NCBI RefSeq assembly: GCF_024970185.1
Contig: NZ_CP103965.1
Span: 1,050,001-1,114,000 of the forward strand
DNA: 64,000 bases
Source of the DNA: Pseudomonas sp. N3-W
GTDB lineage: Bacteria > Pseudomonadota > Gammaproteobacteria > Pseudomonadales > Pseudomonadaceae
Direction: 5' to 3'
The notes beneath the pieces are model-generated. The model made no database searches, had not been told where the DNA came from, and saw only the letters and a program-made list of their open reading frames with translations. Each line of letters begins with the position of its first letter. The stretch's first letter is position 1. Made by a program: the position numbers and the translations under genes. Positions 57,481 to 64,000 of the stretch are shown piece after piece.

Positions 57481-57507
57481 AAACGGGCCTGCAATTGCAG
57501 GCCCGTT
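57481..57507 (+). terminator. Terminator after the HPF/RaiA gene
   Basis: AACGGGCCTGCA and TGCAGGCCCGTT form a perfect palindrome with almost no loop, followed by CTTGTTT. Confidence 0.75.
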
Positions 57508-57636
57508 CTTGTTTGTGGCATTGATTGAATGCTGTGGCTTGATGGACACCTGCTGTGAGGGGAGTCAGCGCAACGCCACACCGCCCCTTTCGGCCGCGCA
57601 GCCAGTGTGGACGATTTCATCCAACCTTTTTTGCAT

Positions 57637-57653
57637 ATGAGAATATTTATCAT
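57637..57653 (+). promoter_or_regulatory. Fur box upstream of the ECF sigma gene
   Basis: ATGAGAAT-A-TTTATCAT is an inverted repeat with six of eight matched pairs, close to the Fur consensus built on GATAAT/ATTATC. It indicates iron repression of the sigma/anti-sigma pair downstream. Confidence 0.7.
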
Positions 57654-57671
57654 TAGTATTGCGACCTTACT

Positions 57672-57694
57672 GGCCCCATGACGCTCATGGGGCC
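57672..57694 (+). promoter_or_regulatory. Perfect hairpin in the sigma gene leader
   Basis: GGCCCCATG (57672-57680) and CATGGGGCC (57686-57694) around five bases, just downstream of the Fur box, probably in the 5' leader of the sigma-factor message. Confidence 0.5.
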
Positions 57695-57718
57695 TAATCC
57701 CGGTTTCCAGGTCGGAAC

Positions 57719-57829
57719 ATGAAAGGCAAAACCACCACGCTACCCGTTTCCTGTCACCTGCCGGTCGCTGTGCCGGTGGTGACTGCCGGGCCGGGTGTCA
57801 GCCCCGTCGCCAGTTTCGTGCAGGTCTGA
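57719..57829 (+). CDS. Possible 36-residue leader ORF before the sigma gene
   Basis: Opens MKGKTTTLPVSCHLPVAVPV and stops 4 bases before the sigma ATG. A GGAAC-type sequence precedes it. A short frame ending at the sigma start could couple or tune sigma translation. It is too short to judge by composition, so it may be chance. Confidence 0.3.
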   Translation: MKGKTTTLPVSCHLPVAVPVVTAGPGVSPVASFVQV

Positions 57830-57833
57830 ACCG

Positions 57834-58397
57834 ATGATGACCTTGCCGCCGGAATCACGGGAAGACGAACACCACGGCGCGCGTGCGCATTTCCTGCAAG
57901 TGTTCCTGTCCCAGCGCTCGCAGATGGAAGCGCTGGTGAACCGCCGCGTGGGCTGCCGGGCGACCGCTGCCGATCTGGTGCAGGACCTGTTTCTGCGCTT
58001 CTGGCGACGGCCGTTGGTGCAGGTCGAAGAACTCAGCACTTACTTGCTGCGCTGCGCCGGCAACATCGCCATCGATCATTTGCGCAGTGAAGGCACGCGG
58101 GTGCGGATCAACGAAGGCTGGATGCCAGACGCACCCGACAGCCATGGCAGCGAGCCGCAAGCGGCGCTGGAGGCGGGCAATGATTTGCGCCACGTCGAAG
58201 CGGCGTTGCGCGCTTTGCCCGAACGCACCCGGCAGATTTTTCTGCTCAACCGTATTCACGGGCGCAAGTACGCCGAGATCGCCAAGGCCATGGGTTTGTC
58301 CCAAAGCGCTGTGGAAAAACATATGATGCGCGCCCTCGAAGCCTGCAAGGCCAGCCTTCGTGAACCGCAACCGCGCACGCCAGGGAAAGCACCGTGA
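57834..58397 (+). CDS. ECF sigma factor, FecI/iron-starvation type
   Basis: 187-residue extracytoplasmic-function sigma factor. Region 2 (DLVQDLFLRFWRRP) and region 4 (LPERTRQIFLLNRIHGRKYAEIAKAMGLS, described in parts) match FecI-type sigma factors. It lies directly before a FecR-type anti-sigma gene and a TonB receptor, so it should drive receptor transcription when the siderophore is sensed. Two ATGs occur at 57834 and 57837; the first has an AGG about 9 bases upstream. Confidence 0.92.
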   Translation: MMTLPPESREDEHHGARAHFLQVFLSQRSQMEALVNRRVGCRATAADLVQDLFLRFWRRPLVQVEELSTYLLRCAGNIAIDHLRSEGTRVRINEGWMPDAPDSHGSEPQAALEAGNDLRHVEAALRALPERTRQIFLLNRIHGRKYAEIAKAMGLSQSAVEKHMMRALEACKASLREPQPRTPGKAP

Positions 58398-59383
58398 ACC
58401 ACACCGAACGTGTCACTCCGACACCCGCTCAGGAGCAGGCGGCCTTTGCCTGGCTGAGCCTGTTGCACGATCAGCCCAGCAGCGGCGATCAACTCACTTT
58501 CAGCCATTGGTTGCAGGCCGACCCAGCTCACGCCGAGGCCTATGCCCAGGCGCAAGTAATGTGGGAGTTGAGCGAAGGGCCGGCGCGCACGCTCGCCGAT
58601 GAAGACGCCTTTGCCTTGCAGGGTTATCTCGACAGCATGAACCGCTCGCGCCACACCCGCGTGCGGCGTTGGAGCGGTGCGCTGGCGATGGCGGCGTGTC
58701 TGTTGCTGATGGTCAGCATCGGCGCCGGTTGGCAGCCGTCGCGGTGGATCGATGATCTGGGTGCTGATTATGTGTCGGCGCCGGGGCAAGTTCGTACCGT
58801 CACCCTGGCTGATCAGTCGCAAGTCACGCTGGATGCCGACAGCGCCATCGCTGTGGATTTCAGTCGCGGCGAGCGCCATGTGCAATTGCGCCGTGGCGCC
58901 GGTTTTTTCAGCGTGACTCACACCGGCGAACCGTTTGTGGTCGAGGCGCAAAAGGGCCAGGCGCGGGTGCTCGGCACGCAGTTCGAAGTGCGCCTGCAAC
59001 CCCGTGGTGCGCAGGTCACGGTACTGTCCGGGCGGGTCGGGGTGACAGCGAACAAAAACGCTGAGCAGCAAGTCTTGATCGCTGGCCAGCAAGTGGCCTA
59101 TCGCGATGGCACGGCGGAAAAACTGCATGCCGTCGACAGCGAAGCGCAGTTGGCGTGGCGTCAGGGCTGGCTCAATTACTACAAGGCCAGCCTGGCCGAT
59201 GTGGTGCAGGATTTGCGGCGTTATTACCCTGGGCGAATTGTGCTGTTGAATGATGAATTGGCAGCGCGGCGGGTCAGTGGCAGTTTTCCCAGCAAGGATC
59301 CGCAGGCGGTGTTGAGTTCATTGCAGGGGGTGATGGGGTTTGAGCAGCATCGGGTGTTGGGGCAGCTCATTATTTTGCGGTGA
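58394..59383 (+). CDS. FecR-type anti-sigma factor
   Basis: 329-residue inner-membrane regulator that relays the receptor signal to the sigma factor. N-terminal cytoplasmic domain (about 10-75, FAWLSLLHDQPSSGDQ, W40 region), one membrane helix (about 95-113) and a periplasmic FecR domain with VRTVTLADQSQVTLDADS. The C-terminal part (about 255-329) resembles the STN-contacting region. It starts with GTG overlapping the sigma stop (GTGA). Confidence 0.92.
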   Translation: MNHTERVTPTPAQEQAAFAWLSLLHDQPSSGDQLTFSHWLQADPAHAEAYAQAQVMWELSEGPARTLADEDAFALQGYLDSMNRSRHTRVRRWSGALAMAACLLLMVSIGAGWQPSRWIDDLGADYVSAPGQVRTVTLADQSQVTLDADSAIAVDFSRGERHVQLRRGAGFFSVTHTGEPFVVEAQKGQARVLGTQFEVRLQPRGAQVTVLSGRVGVTANKNAEQQVLIAGQQVAYRDGTAEKLHAVDSEAQLAWRQGWLNYYKASLADVVQDLRRYYPGRIVLLNDELAARRVSGSFPSKDPQAVLSSLQGVMGFEQHRVLGQLIILR

Positions 59384-59396
59384 TGCGGCTGGCCTC

Positions 59397-59462
59397 TTCG
59401 CGAGCAGGCCGCACACATTTGATCACAACACGATCACCTGTGGGAGCGAGCCTGCTCGCGAA
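59397..59462. repeat. REP doublet with one shortened arm
   Basis: The right arm 59439-59462 is complete; the left arm (59397) reads TTCGCGAGCAGGCC then GCACACA, missing part of its outer half. It separates fecR from the receptor gene. Confidence 0.7.
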
Positions 59463-59600
59463 GGGGCCGGTTCAGACAACCCATCATCCCCAATAAAAAT
59501 ATTTTCAACATTCTGGTGAGGTAAACCCGGTCGCCATCCGTGTAGTGACTGAAACTGCGAGTCATTCGCATCCGTTGCGGTTCTACACAGGTCATGAGCA

Positions 59601-62030
59601 ATGAAGTCCAGGGCAAAATCGGGTTCGGTCAAACAGTGGTTGGGTGCATCAGCGCTGGCCGTTTCGGCATTTGCATTGCTGCCGTTGAGTGTGGCATTGG
59701 CCGCTGAAACCAGCGTTGCGCTACCCAATACGCAGTTCAGTTTCGCGATAGCCGCCAAACCCTTGCCCCAGGCTCTGAGCGACTTCAGCCGGATCACCGG
59801 CATCAGCGTGGTCTACACCGATGACGCGCCGTACGGCCTCAATGCCCCGGCCATCAACGGCCAGATGAGCGCCGAACAGGCCATGCAGCGCCTGCTCGGC
59901 GGCTCCGGTTTCACCTTCCGCCGCACCGATGCCCACACGCTGGCGCTGGAACCGCTGCCCACCGCCGGCACCCTTAGCCTGGGCGCGACCACCATCACCT
60001 CGGTGATGGATCAATCCATGAGCTACCAGCCGCCACCCACCAGTTCGGTGATGCGCTCGTCCGCCTTGCTTCAGGAAATCCCGCAGACCATCAACGTGAT
60101 TGCGGCCCAGGTCATCCGCGATCAGGCGCCGCGCAATCTTGACGACGCCTTGGCCAACGTCAGCGGCATCACCCAGGGCAATACGCTGGCCAGCACCCAG
60201 GACTCGGTGATGACGCGCGGTTTCGGTGACAACCGCAACGGCTCGATCATGCGCGACGGCATGCCGATCGTGCAGGGCCGGGGCATGAACGAAACCGTGG
60301 ACCGGGTCGAGGTGCTCAAGGGCCCGGCTTCGCTGCTTTACGGCATCCAGGATCCGGGCGGCGTGGTCAACATGGTCAGCAAAAAGCCCGAACTTGAACA
60401 GTACAATGCCCTGACCTTGCGCGGCTCGAGCTACGGCGACGGCAAGAACGGCAGCGGTGGCAGCCTCGACAGCACCGGTGCCCTGGGTACATCCGGCCTG
60501 GCCTATCGCATGGTCCTGGACCACGAAGACGAAGACTACTGGCGCGATTTCGGCACCCACCGCGAGACGCTGGTGGCGCCGTCCCTGGCCTGGTTCGGTG
60601 AAAGCACCAAGCTGTTGTTCTCCTACGAGCACCGGGAATTCCTGACGCCGTTCGACCGCGGCACGATTATCGACCCGCGCACCAACCACCCGCTAAACAT
60701 CTCGCGCAACGAGCGTCTGGACGAGCCGTTCAACAACATGGAAGGCCGCTCGGACCTGTATCACTTCGAGGCCGATCACGAGCTCAACGACAACTGGACA
60801 GCCCACTTCGGCTACAGCTGGAACCGCGAAACCTATGACGCCAGCCAGGTCCGTGTCACCGCCATCGACACCAACAAAGGCACGCTGACCCGCAGCATGG
60901 ATGGCACGCAGAACGCTATCAGCACCGACCGTTTCACCACCGCCAGCCTTGAGGGCAAGGTCAACGTATTGGGCATGCAACACGACCTGATGTTCGGCGT
61001 CGATGACGAGTACCGCAAGATCTACCGCGAGGATCTGATCCGCCAGAAAAGCCTGACCACCTTCAGCTACCTCAACCCGGTCTATGGTCGCGAAGTCGCG
61101 GGCACCACCGTCAGCCCGGCAGACAGCGCCCAGACCGATCTGCTGCGCAGCGATTCGCTGTTCCTGCAGGACTCGATCCACCTCAACGAGCAGTGGATTC
61201 TGGTGGCGGGCGGGCGCTTCCAGGAATACGACCAGTACGCCGGCAAAGGCGTGCCGTTCCAGGCCAACACCGACAGCAACGGCCAGAAGTGGGTGCCCCG
61301 CGCCGGTCTGGTGTACCGCTACACCGACGAGTTGTCGTTCTACGGCAGCTACACCGAGTCCTTCAAACCGAACTCGACCATCGCGCCATTGAGCGGCAGC
61401 ACGGTGGTACTCGACGGCAGCATTGCGCCGGAAGAAGCCAAGTCCTGGGAAATCGGCGCCAAGCTGGATATGCCGGGCCGGATCACCGGTAACGTCGCGT
61501 TGTTCGACATCAAGAAACGCAACGTGCTGGTGTCCAACACCGAAGGACCGACAACGATTTACAGCGCGGCGGGTGAAGTGCGCTCCCGTGGCCTGGAAGT
61601 GGACCTGACCGGCCAGCTCAGCGAGCGCTGGAGCATGATCGGCAGCTACGCCTACACCGATGCCGAGGTCACTGAAGACCCGGTCTACAAAGGCAAGCAA
61701 CTGGCAAACGTCGCCAAAAACAGCGGCTCGCTGTCGGCGGTGTATGACTTCGGCACCGTTGTCGGTGGCGATCAGTTGCGAGTGGGAGCCGGGGCGCGGT
61801 ACGTCGGCGAGCGGGCGGGCGATTCGTTGAACGATTTCGAACTGCCGAGCTACACCGTGGCCGATGCGTTCGCGACCTACGACACCAAGGTCGAAGGGCA
61901 GAAGGTCAAGTTCCAGCTCAATGTGAAGAACCTGTTTGACCGCACCTACTACACCTCGGCGGCGAGTCGGTTCTTTGTGTCCATGGGCGATTCGCGGCAG
62001 GTGTCGATTTCCAGCACACTGGAGTTCTGA
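59601..62030 (+). CDS. TonB-dependent siderophore receptor with signalling domain
   Basis: Outer-membrane receptor of 809 residues. A signal peptide (about 1-34, ending LAA-ETS), an N-terminal STN signalling domain (about 45-125), a plug domain (about 150-255, with IPQTINVIAAQVIRDQ and VEVLKGPASLLYG) and a beta barrel ending in the C-terminal Phe of SISSTLEF. The STN domain makes it a transducer that activates FecR and the sigma factor. The overall pattern resembles FoxA/FiuA-type hydroxamate receptors. The exact siderophore is not determined. Confidence 0.93.
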   Translation: MKSRAKSGSVKQWLGASALAVSAFALLPLSVALAAETSVALPNTQFSFAIAAKPLPQALSDFSRITGISVVYTDDAPYGLNAPAINGQMSAEQAMQRLLGGSGFTFRRTDAHTLALEPLPTAGTLSLGATTITSVMDQSMSYQPPPTSSVMRSSALLQEIPQTINVIAAQVIRDQAPRNLDDALANVSGITQGNTLASTQDSVMTRGFGDNRNGSIMRDGMPIVQGRGMNETVDRVEVLKGPASLLYGIQDPGGVVNMVSKKPELEQYNALTLRGSSYGDGKNGSGGSLDSTGALGTSGLAYRMVLDHEDEDYWRDFGTHRETLVAPSLAWFGESTKLLFSYEHREFLTPFDRGTIIDPRTNHPLNISRNERLDEPFNNMEGRSDLYHFEADHELNDNWTAHFGYSWNRETYDASQVRVTAIDTNKGTLTRSMDGTQNAISTDRFTTASLEGKVNVLGMQHDLMFGVDDEYRKIYREDLIRQKSLTTFSYLNPVYGREVAGTTVSPADSAQTDLLRSDSLFLQDSIHLNEQWILVAGGRFQEYDQYAGKGVPFQANTDSNGQKWVPRAGLVYRYTDELSFYGSYTESFKPNSTIAPLSGSTVVLDGSIAPEEAKSWEIGAKLDMPGRITGNVALFDIKKRNVLVSNTEGPTTIYSAAGEVRSRGLEVDLTGQLSERWSMIGSYAYTDAEVTEDPVYKGKQLANVAKNSGSLSAVYDFGTVVGGDQLRVGAGARYVGERAGDSLNDFELPSYTVADAFATYDTKVEGQKVKFQLNVKNLFDRTYYTSAASRFFVSMGDSRQVSISSTLEF

Positions 62031-62051
62031 AGTCAGACCGCGTCATCGTTC

Positions 62052-62134
62052 ATCGCGGGCAAGCCCGGCTCCCACAGATGACCGCATTCCTATATGAGAA
62101 TGCTGCCCCCTGTGGGAGCGAGCCTGCTCGCGAA
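62052..62134. repeat. REP doublet after the receptor gene
   Basis: Inverted arms at 62052-62076 and 62111-62134, with a transition-changed left arm (GGGCAAGCCCGGC). It lies between convergent genes. Confidence 0.8.
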
Positions 62135-62169
62135 GGCGGCATCCCAGACACCGAAAATCTGCGGGTTGA

Positions 62170-63045
62170 TCAGCGCAAAAACGCCTGCCGATACTCCCCA
62201 GGCGTCCCCCCCAACACCTGGCGAAACCGATGGGTGAAATGACTCGCACTGGCAAACCCGCAAGCCAGTGCAATCTCACCCAGCGGCCGCGATGTGGTGC
62301 GCAACAACTCCCGCGCCCGACTCAAGCGCCGTGCCAGCACATACTGGTGGGGCGGCAGGCCAAAGCTCTCGCGAAACATCCGCGCAAAGTGATATTCCGA
62401 CAGCGCGCACAACGCCGCCAACTGCCCCAGGCTGATGGGTTCGGCCAATTGATAGTCGATGAATTCCACCAGCTGGCGCCGCTGATGTGCCGCCAACCCA
62501 CCCCGCAGGCGCAGACCTTCGCGCTTGCCCACCTGACCAAGCAGTGTATGGCTGAGCATTTCGTGGGCCAGGCTGCTGGTTAGCAGGCGTTCGCCGGGCT
62601 CGTCCCAGTTCAGCGTGATCAACTGCCGAAAGCGCAACGCCTGCTGTGGATCTTCAAGGAACGTCTGTTCTTGCAGCTGCATTTCCCGCGGCTCGCGATC
62701 CAGCAGGGTGATGCAACCCAGGGCAAATTGTTCGGGACTGAAGTAAAGGTGCGCCAGGCGAATCTCGCCGTTGATCACCCAGCCCGACTGATGATCGGCC
62801 GGCAGGATGCACAGCTTGTTTGGTGCGCCTTTGCTGTCGGGCTGGCCGCGACGAAAGGTGCCGGTGCCACCGGCGATATAGCAGGACAAGGTGTGGTGTC
62901 TTGGCCCTTCGTAGTCCTGGGCGTCGTGGTGGTTGTTCCACAAGGCTGCGGCCATACCGTCACCGAGCTCGGCGCTGTGCTCAAGACGAGCATTGGGCGA
63001 GCGGTTGAGCGCTTGAAAGACTTGCAGGGTTTCCAGTGCGGGCAT
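62170..63045 (-). CDS. AraC-family transcriptional regulator
   Basis: 291-residue AraC/XylS regulator. The N-terminal part (about 20-160) is a cupin-like sensing domain; the C-terminal part (about 190-291) has two helix-turn-helix units, with LAALCALSEYHFARMFRES and IALACGFASASHFTHRFRQ. It is divergent from the DMT transporter, and may control it; no other target is adjacent. Confidence 0.9.
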   Translation of the reverse strand: MPALETLQVFQALNRSPNARLEHSAELGDGMAAALWNNHHDAQDYEGPRHHTLSCYIAGGTGTFRRGQPDSKGAPNKLCILPADHQSGWVINGEIRLAHLYFSPEQFALGCITLLDREPREMQLQEQTFLEDPQQALRFRQLITLNWDEPGERLLTSSLAHEMLSHTLLGQVGKREGLRLRGGLAAHQRRQLVEFIDYQLAEPISLGQLAALCALSEYHFARMFRESFGLPPHQYVLARRLSRARELLRTTSRPLGEIALACGFASASHFTHRFRQVLGGTPGEYRQAFLR

Positions 63046-63181
63046 GATCGGTTCTCTCCAACGCCTTGCATCCTACTCCGTAGACGTTGGCCTGCCAGCC
63101 TGCGGGCCGACAAAAGCGCAAGTTTATGCAAGTGCGCCTCCGATCGGCGCTGCAGACTGATTCCCTGATCAGGCAGTTGCC

Positions 63182-63293
63182 TGTGGTGAGGGAGCTTGCT
63201 CGCGCTTGAGTGCGCAGCACTCACAAAATTGCCATGGTTGGCGAAATTTTGGGGCCGCTTCGCAGCCCGGCGCGAGCAAGCTCGCTCGCCACA
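63182..63293. repeat. REP-variant doublet between the AraC and DMT genes
   Basis: Arms beginning TGTGGTGAGGGAGC (63182) and ending GCTCGCTCGCCACA (63293), with a longer spacer, belong to the GTGGCGAGGG class rather than the TGTGGGAGCGAGC class. It lies in a divergent gap, unlike most others here. Confidence 0.7.
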
Positions 63294-63330
63294 AAAGCGA
63301 ACCGAATGGCCCCCTGTTGGAGTTTTTGTC

Positions 63331-64000
63331 ATGAACCTGTTTTTGTACCTGCTGACCGTGCTGATCTGGGGCACCACCTGGATTGCCTTGAAATGGCAAC
63401 TGGGCGTGGTGGCGATTCCCGTCTCCATCGTTTATCGCTTCGGCCTAGCCGCGCTGGTCTTGTTTGTGATGCTGTTGCTCAGCCGTCGCCTGCAGGTGAT
63501 GAACCGCCGTGGGCATCTGATCTGTCTGGCGCAGGGGTTGTGTCTGTTCTGCATCAACTTCATGTGCTTTCTCACCGCCAGTCAGTGGATCCCCAGTGGT
63601 CTGGTGGCGGTGGTGTTTTCCACTGCGACGCTGTGGAACGCCCTGAATGCACGGGTGTTCTTCGGTCAGAAAATTGCTCGCAACGTATTGATGGGCGGCG
63701 CACTGGGCTTGCTGGGGCTGGGTTTGTTGTTCTGGCCGGAGCTCGCCGGTCACACCGCCAGCCCGCAAACCCTGCTCGGGTTGGGTTTGGCGTTGTGCGG
63801 CACCTTGTGTTTCTCGGCGGGCAACCTGTTGTCGAGCCTGCAGCAGAAGGCCGGGCTCAAACCCCTGACCACCAACGCCTGGGGCATGGCGTATGGCGCG
63901 GCGATGTTGTCGGTGTGGTGCCTGGTCAAAGGCATTCCATTCGACATCGAATGGAGCACCCGCTACCTCGGCTCGCTGATGTACCTGGTGATCCCAGGCT
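63331..64000 (+). CDS. EamA/DMT superfamily transporter (3' end cut by window)
   Basis: Drug/metabolite transporter with the N-terminal EamA repeat: MNLFLYLLTVLIWGTTWIALKW, seen as LTVLIWGTTWIALKW, then the FCINFMCFLTASQWIPSGLVA helices and a second repeat starting before the window end. About 223 residues are visible without a stop. It probably exports metabolites or amino acids; the substrate is unknown. GGAG lies shortly before the ATG at 63331. It is divergent from the AraC gene. Confidence 0.88.
   Translation, partial: MNLFLYLLTVLIWGTTWIALKWQLGVVAIPVSIVYRFGLAALVLFVMLLLSRRLQVMNRRGHLICLAQGLCLFCINFMCFLTASQWIPSGLVAVVFSTATLWNALNARVFFGQKIARNVLMGGALGLLGLGLLFWPELAGHTASPQTLLGLGLALCGTLCFSAGNLLSSLQQKAGLKPLTTNAWGMAYGAAMLSVWCLVKGIPFDIEWSTRYLGSLMYLVIPG

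Overview
The window is chromosomal DNA of a fluorescent Pseudomonas (P. fluorescens group). This is inferred from the gene order around rpoN and the mla genes, from high-GC coding with the usual antisense shadow frames, and from at least twelve REP doublets built on a TGTGGGAGCGAGC-type core, a repeat typical of that group. No rRNA, tRNA, CRISPR array, transposase, integrase or prophage gene is visible.

Layout. 1-1.6 kb: manganese superoxide dismutase and a ZIP metal transporter. 1.6-8.8 kb (minus strand): one long conserved cluster, kdsD-kdsC-lptC-lptA-lptB-rpoN-hpf-ptsN-rapZ-ptsO, joining KDO synthesis, LPS export, sigma-54 and the nitrogen PTS. 9.0-12.4 kb: mlaFEDCB (outer-membrane lipid asymmetry) and ibaG. 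12.5-17.0 kb: murA, hisG, hisD, hisC. 17.1-22.2 kb: the AlgW protease, a Nif3-like protein, and cysD/cysNC sulfate activation. 22.4-28.2 kb: an acyltransferase, pta, a DUF3565 protein, an SlyD-like isomerase, a glutathione peroxidase and an old-yellow-enzyme oxidoreductase. 28.4-31.6 kb: a glycosyltransferase, cysZ, a candidate small RNA and trxB. 31.8-38 kb: HopJ-like and DUF1244 proteins; folX-folE-folM (tetrahydromonapterin); a monooxygenase-fold membrane protein; and a putative light-sensing module made of a MerR/LitR-like regulator, a PilZ-like protein, a short LOV photoreceptor and a flavodoxin. 38-43 kb: LysR with a CidA/CidB-type pair, then a class II aldolase, an alpha/beta hydrolase and an SDR.

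43.3-44.7 kb: an AT-richer islet with two unrecognised genes. By eye they encode three copies of one roughly 100-residue domain, two in tandem and one alone. This is the best candidate here for something undescribed. 44.7-50.5 kb: the homogentisate pathway (IclR regulator, hmgA, fumarylacetoacetase, maleylacetoacetate isomerase) and an aromatic-acid MFS transporter. 50.5-57.5 kb: a SirB1-like protein, a leucine-dehydrogenase homologue lacking the usual catalytic lysine, a LexA-boxed yebG, psiE, a DUF3509 protein, sdaA with a divergent LysR gene, and a second HPF/RaiA protein. 57.6-62 kb: a Fur-boxed ECF sigma / FecR / TonB-receptor iron-uptake system. 62.2-64 kb: an AraC regulator and a DMT transporter cut by the window end.

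All calls come from reading motifs and gene order. No database search was run.
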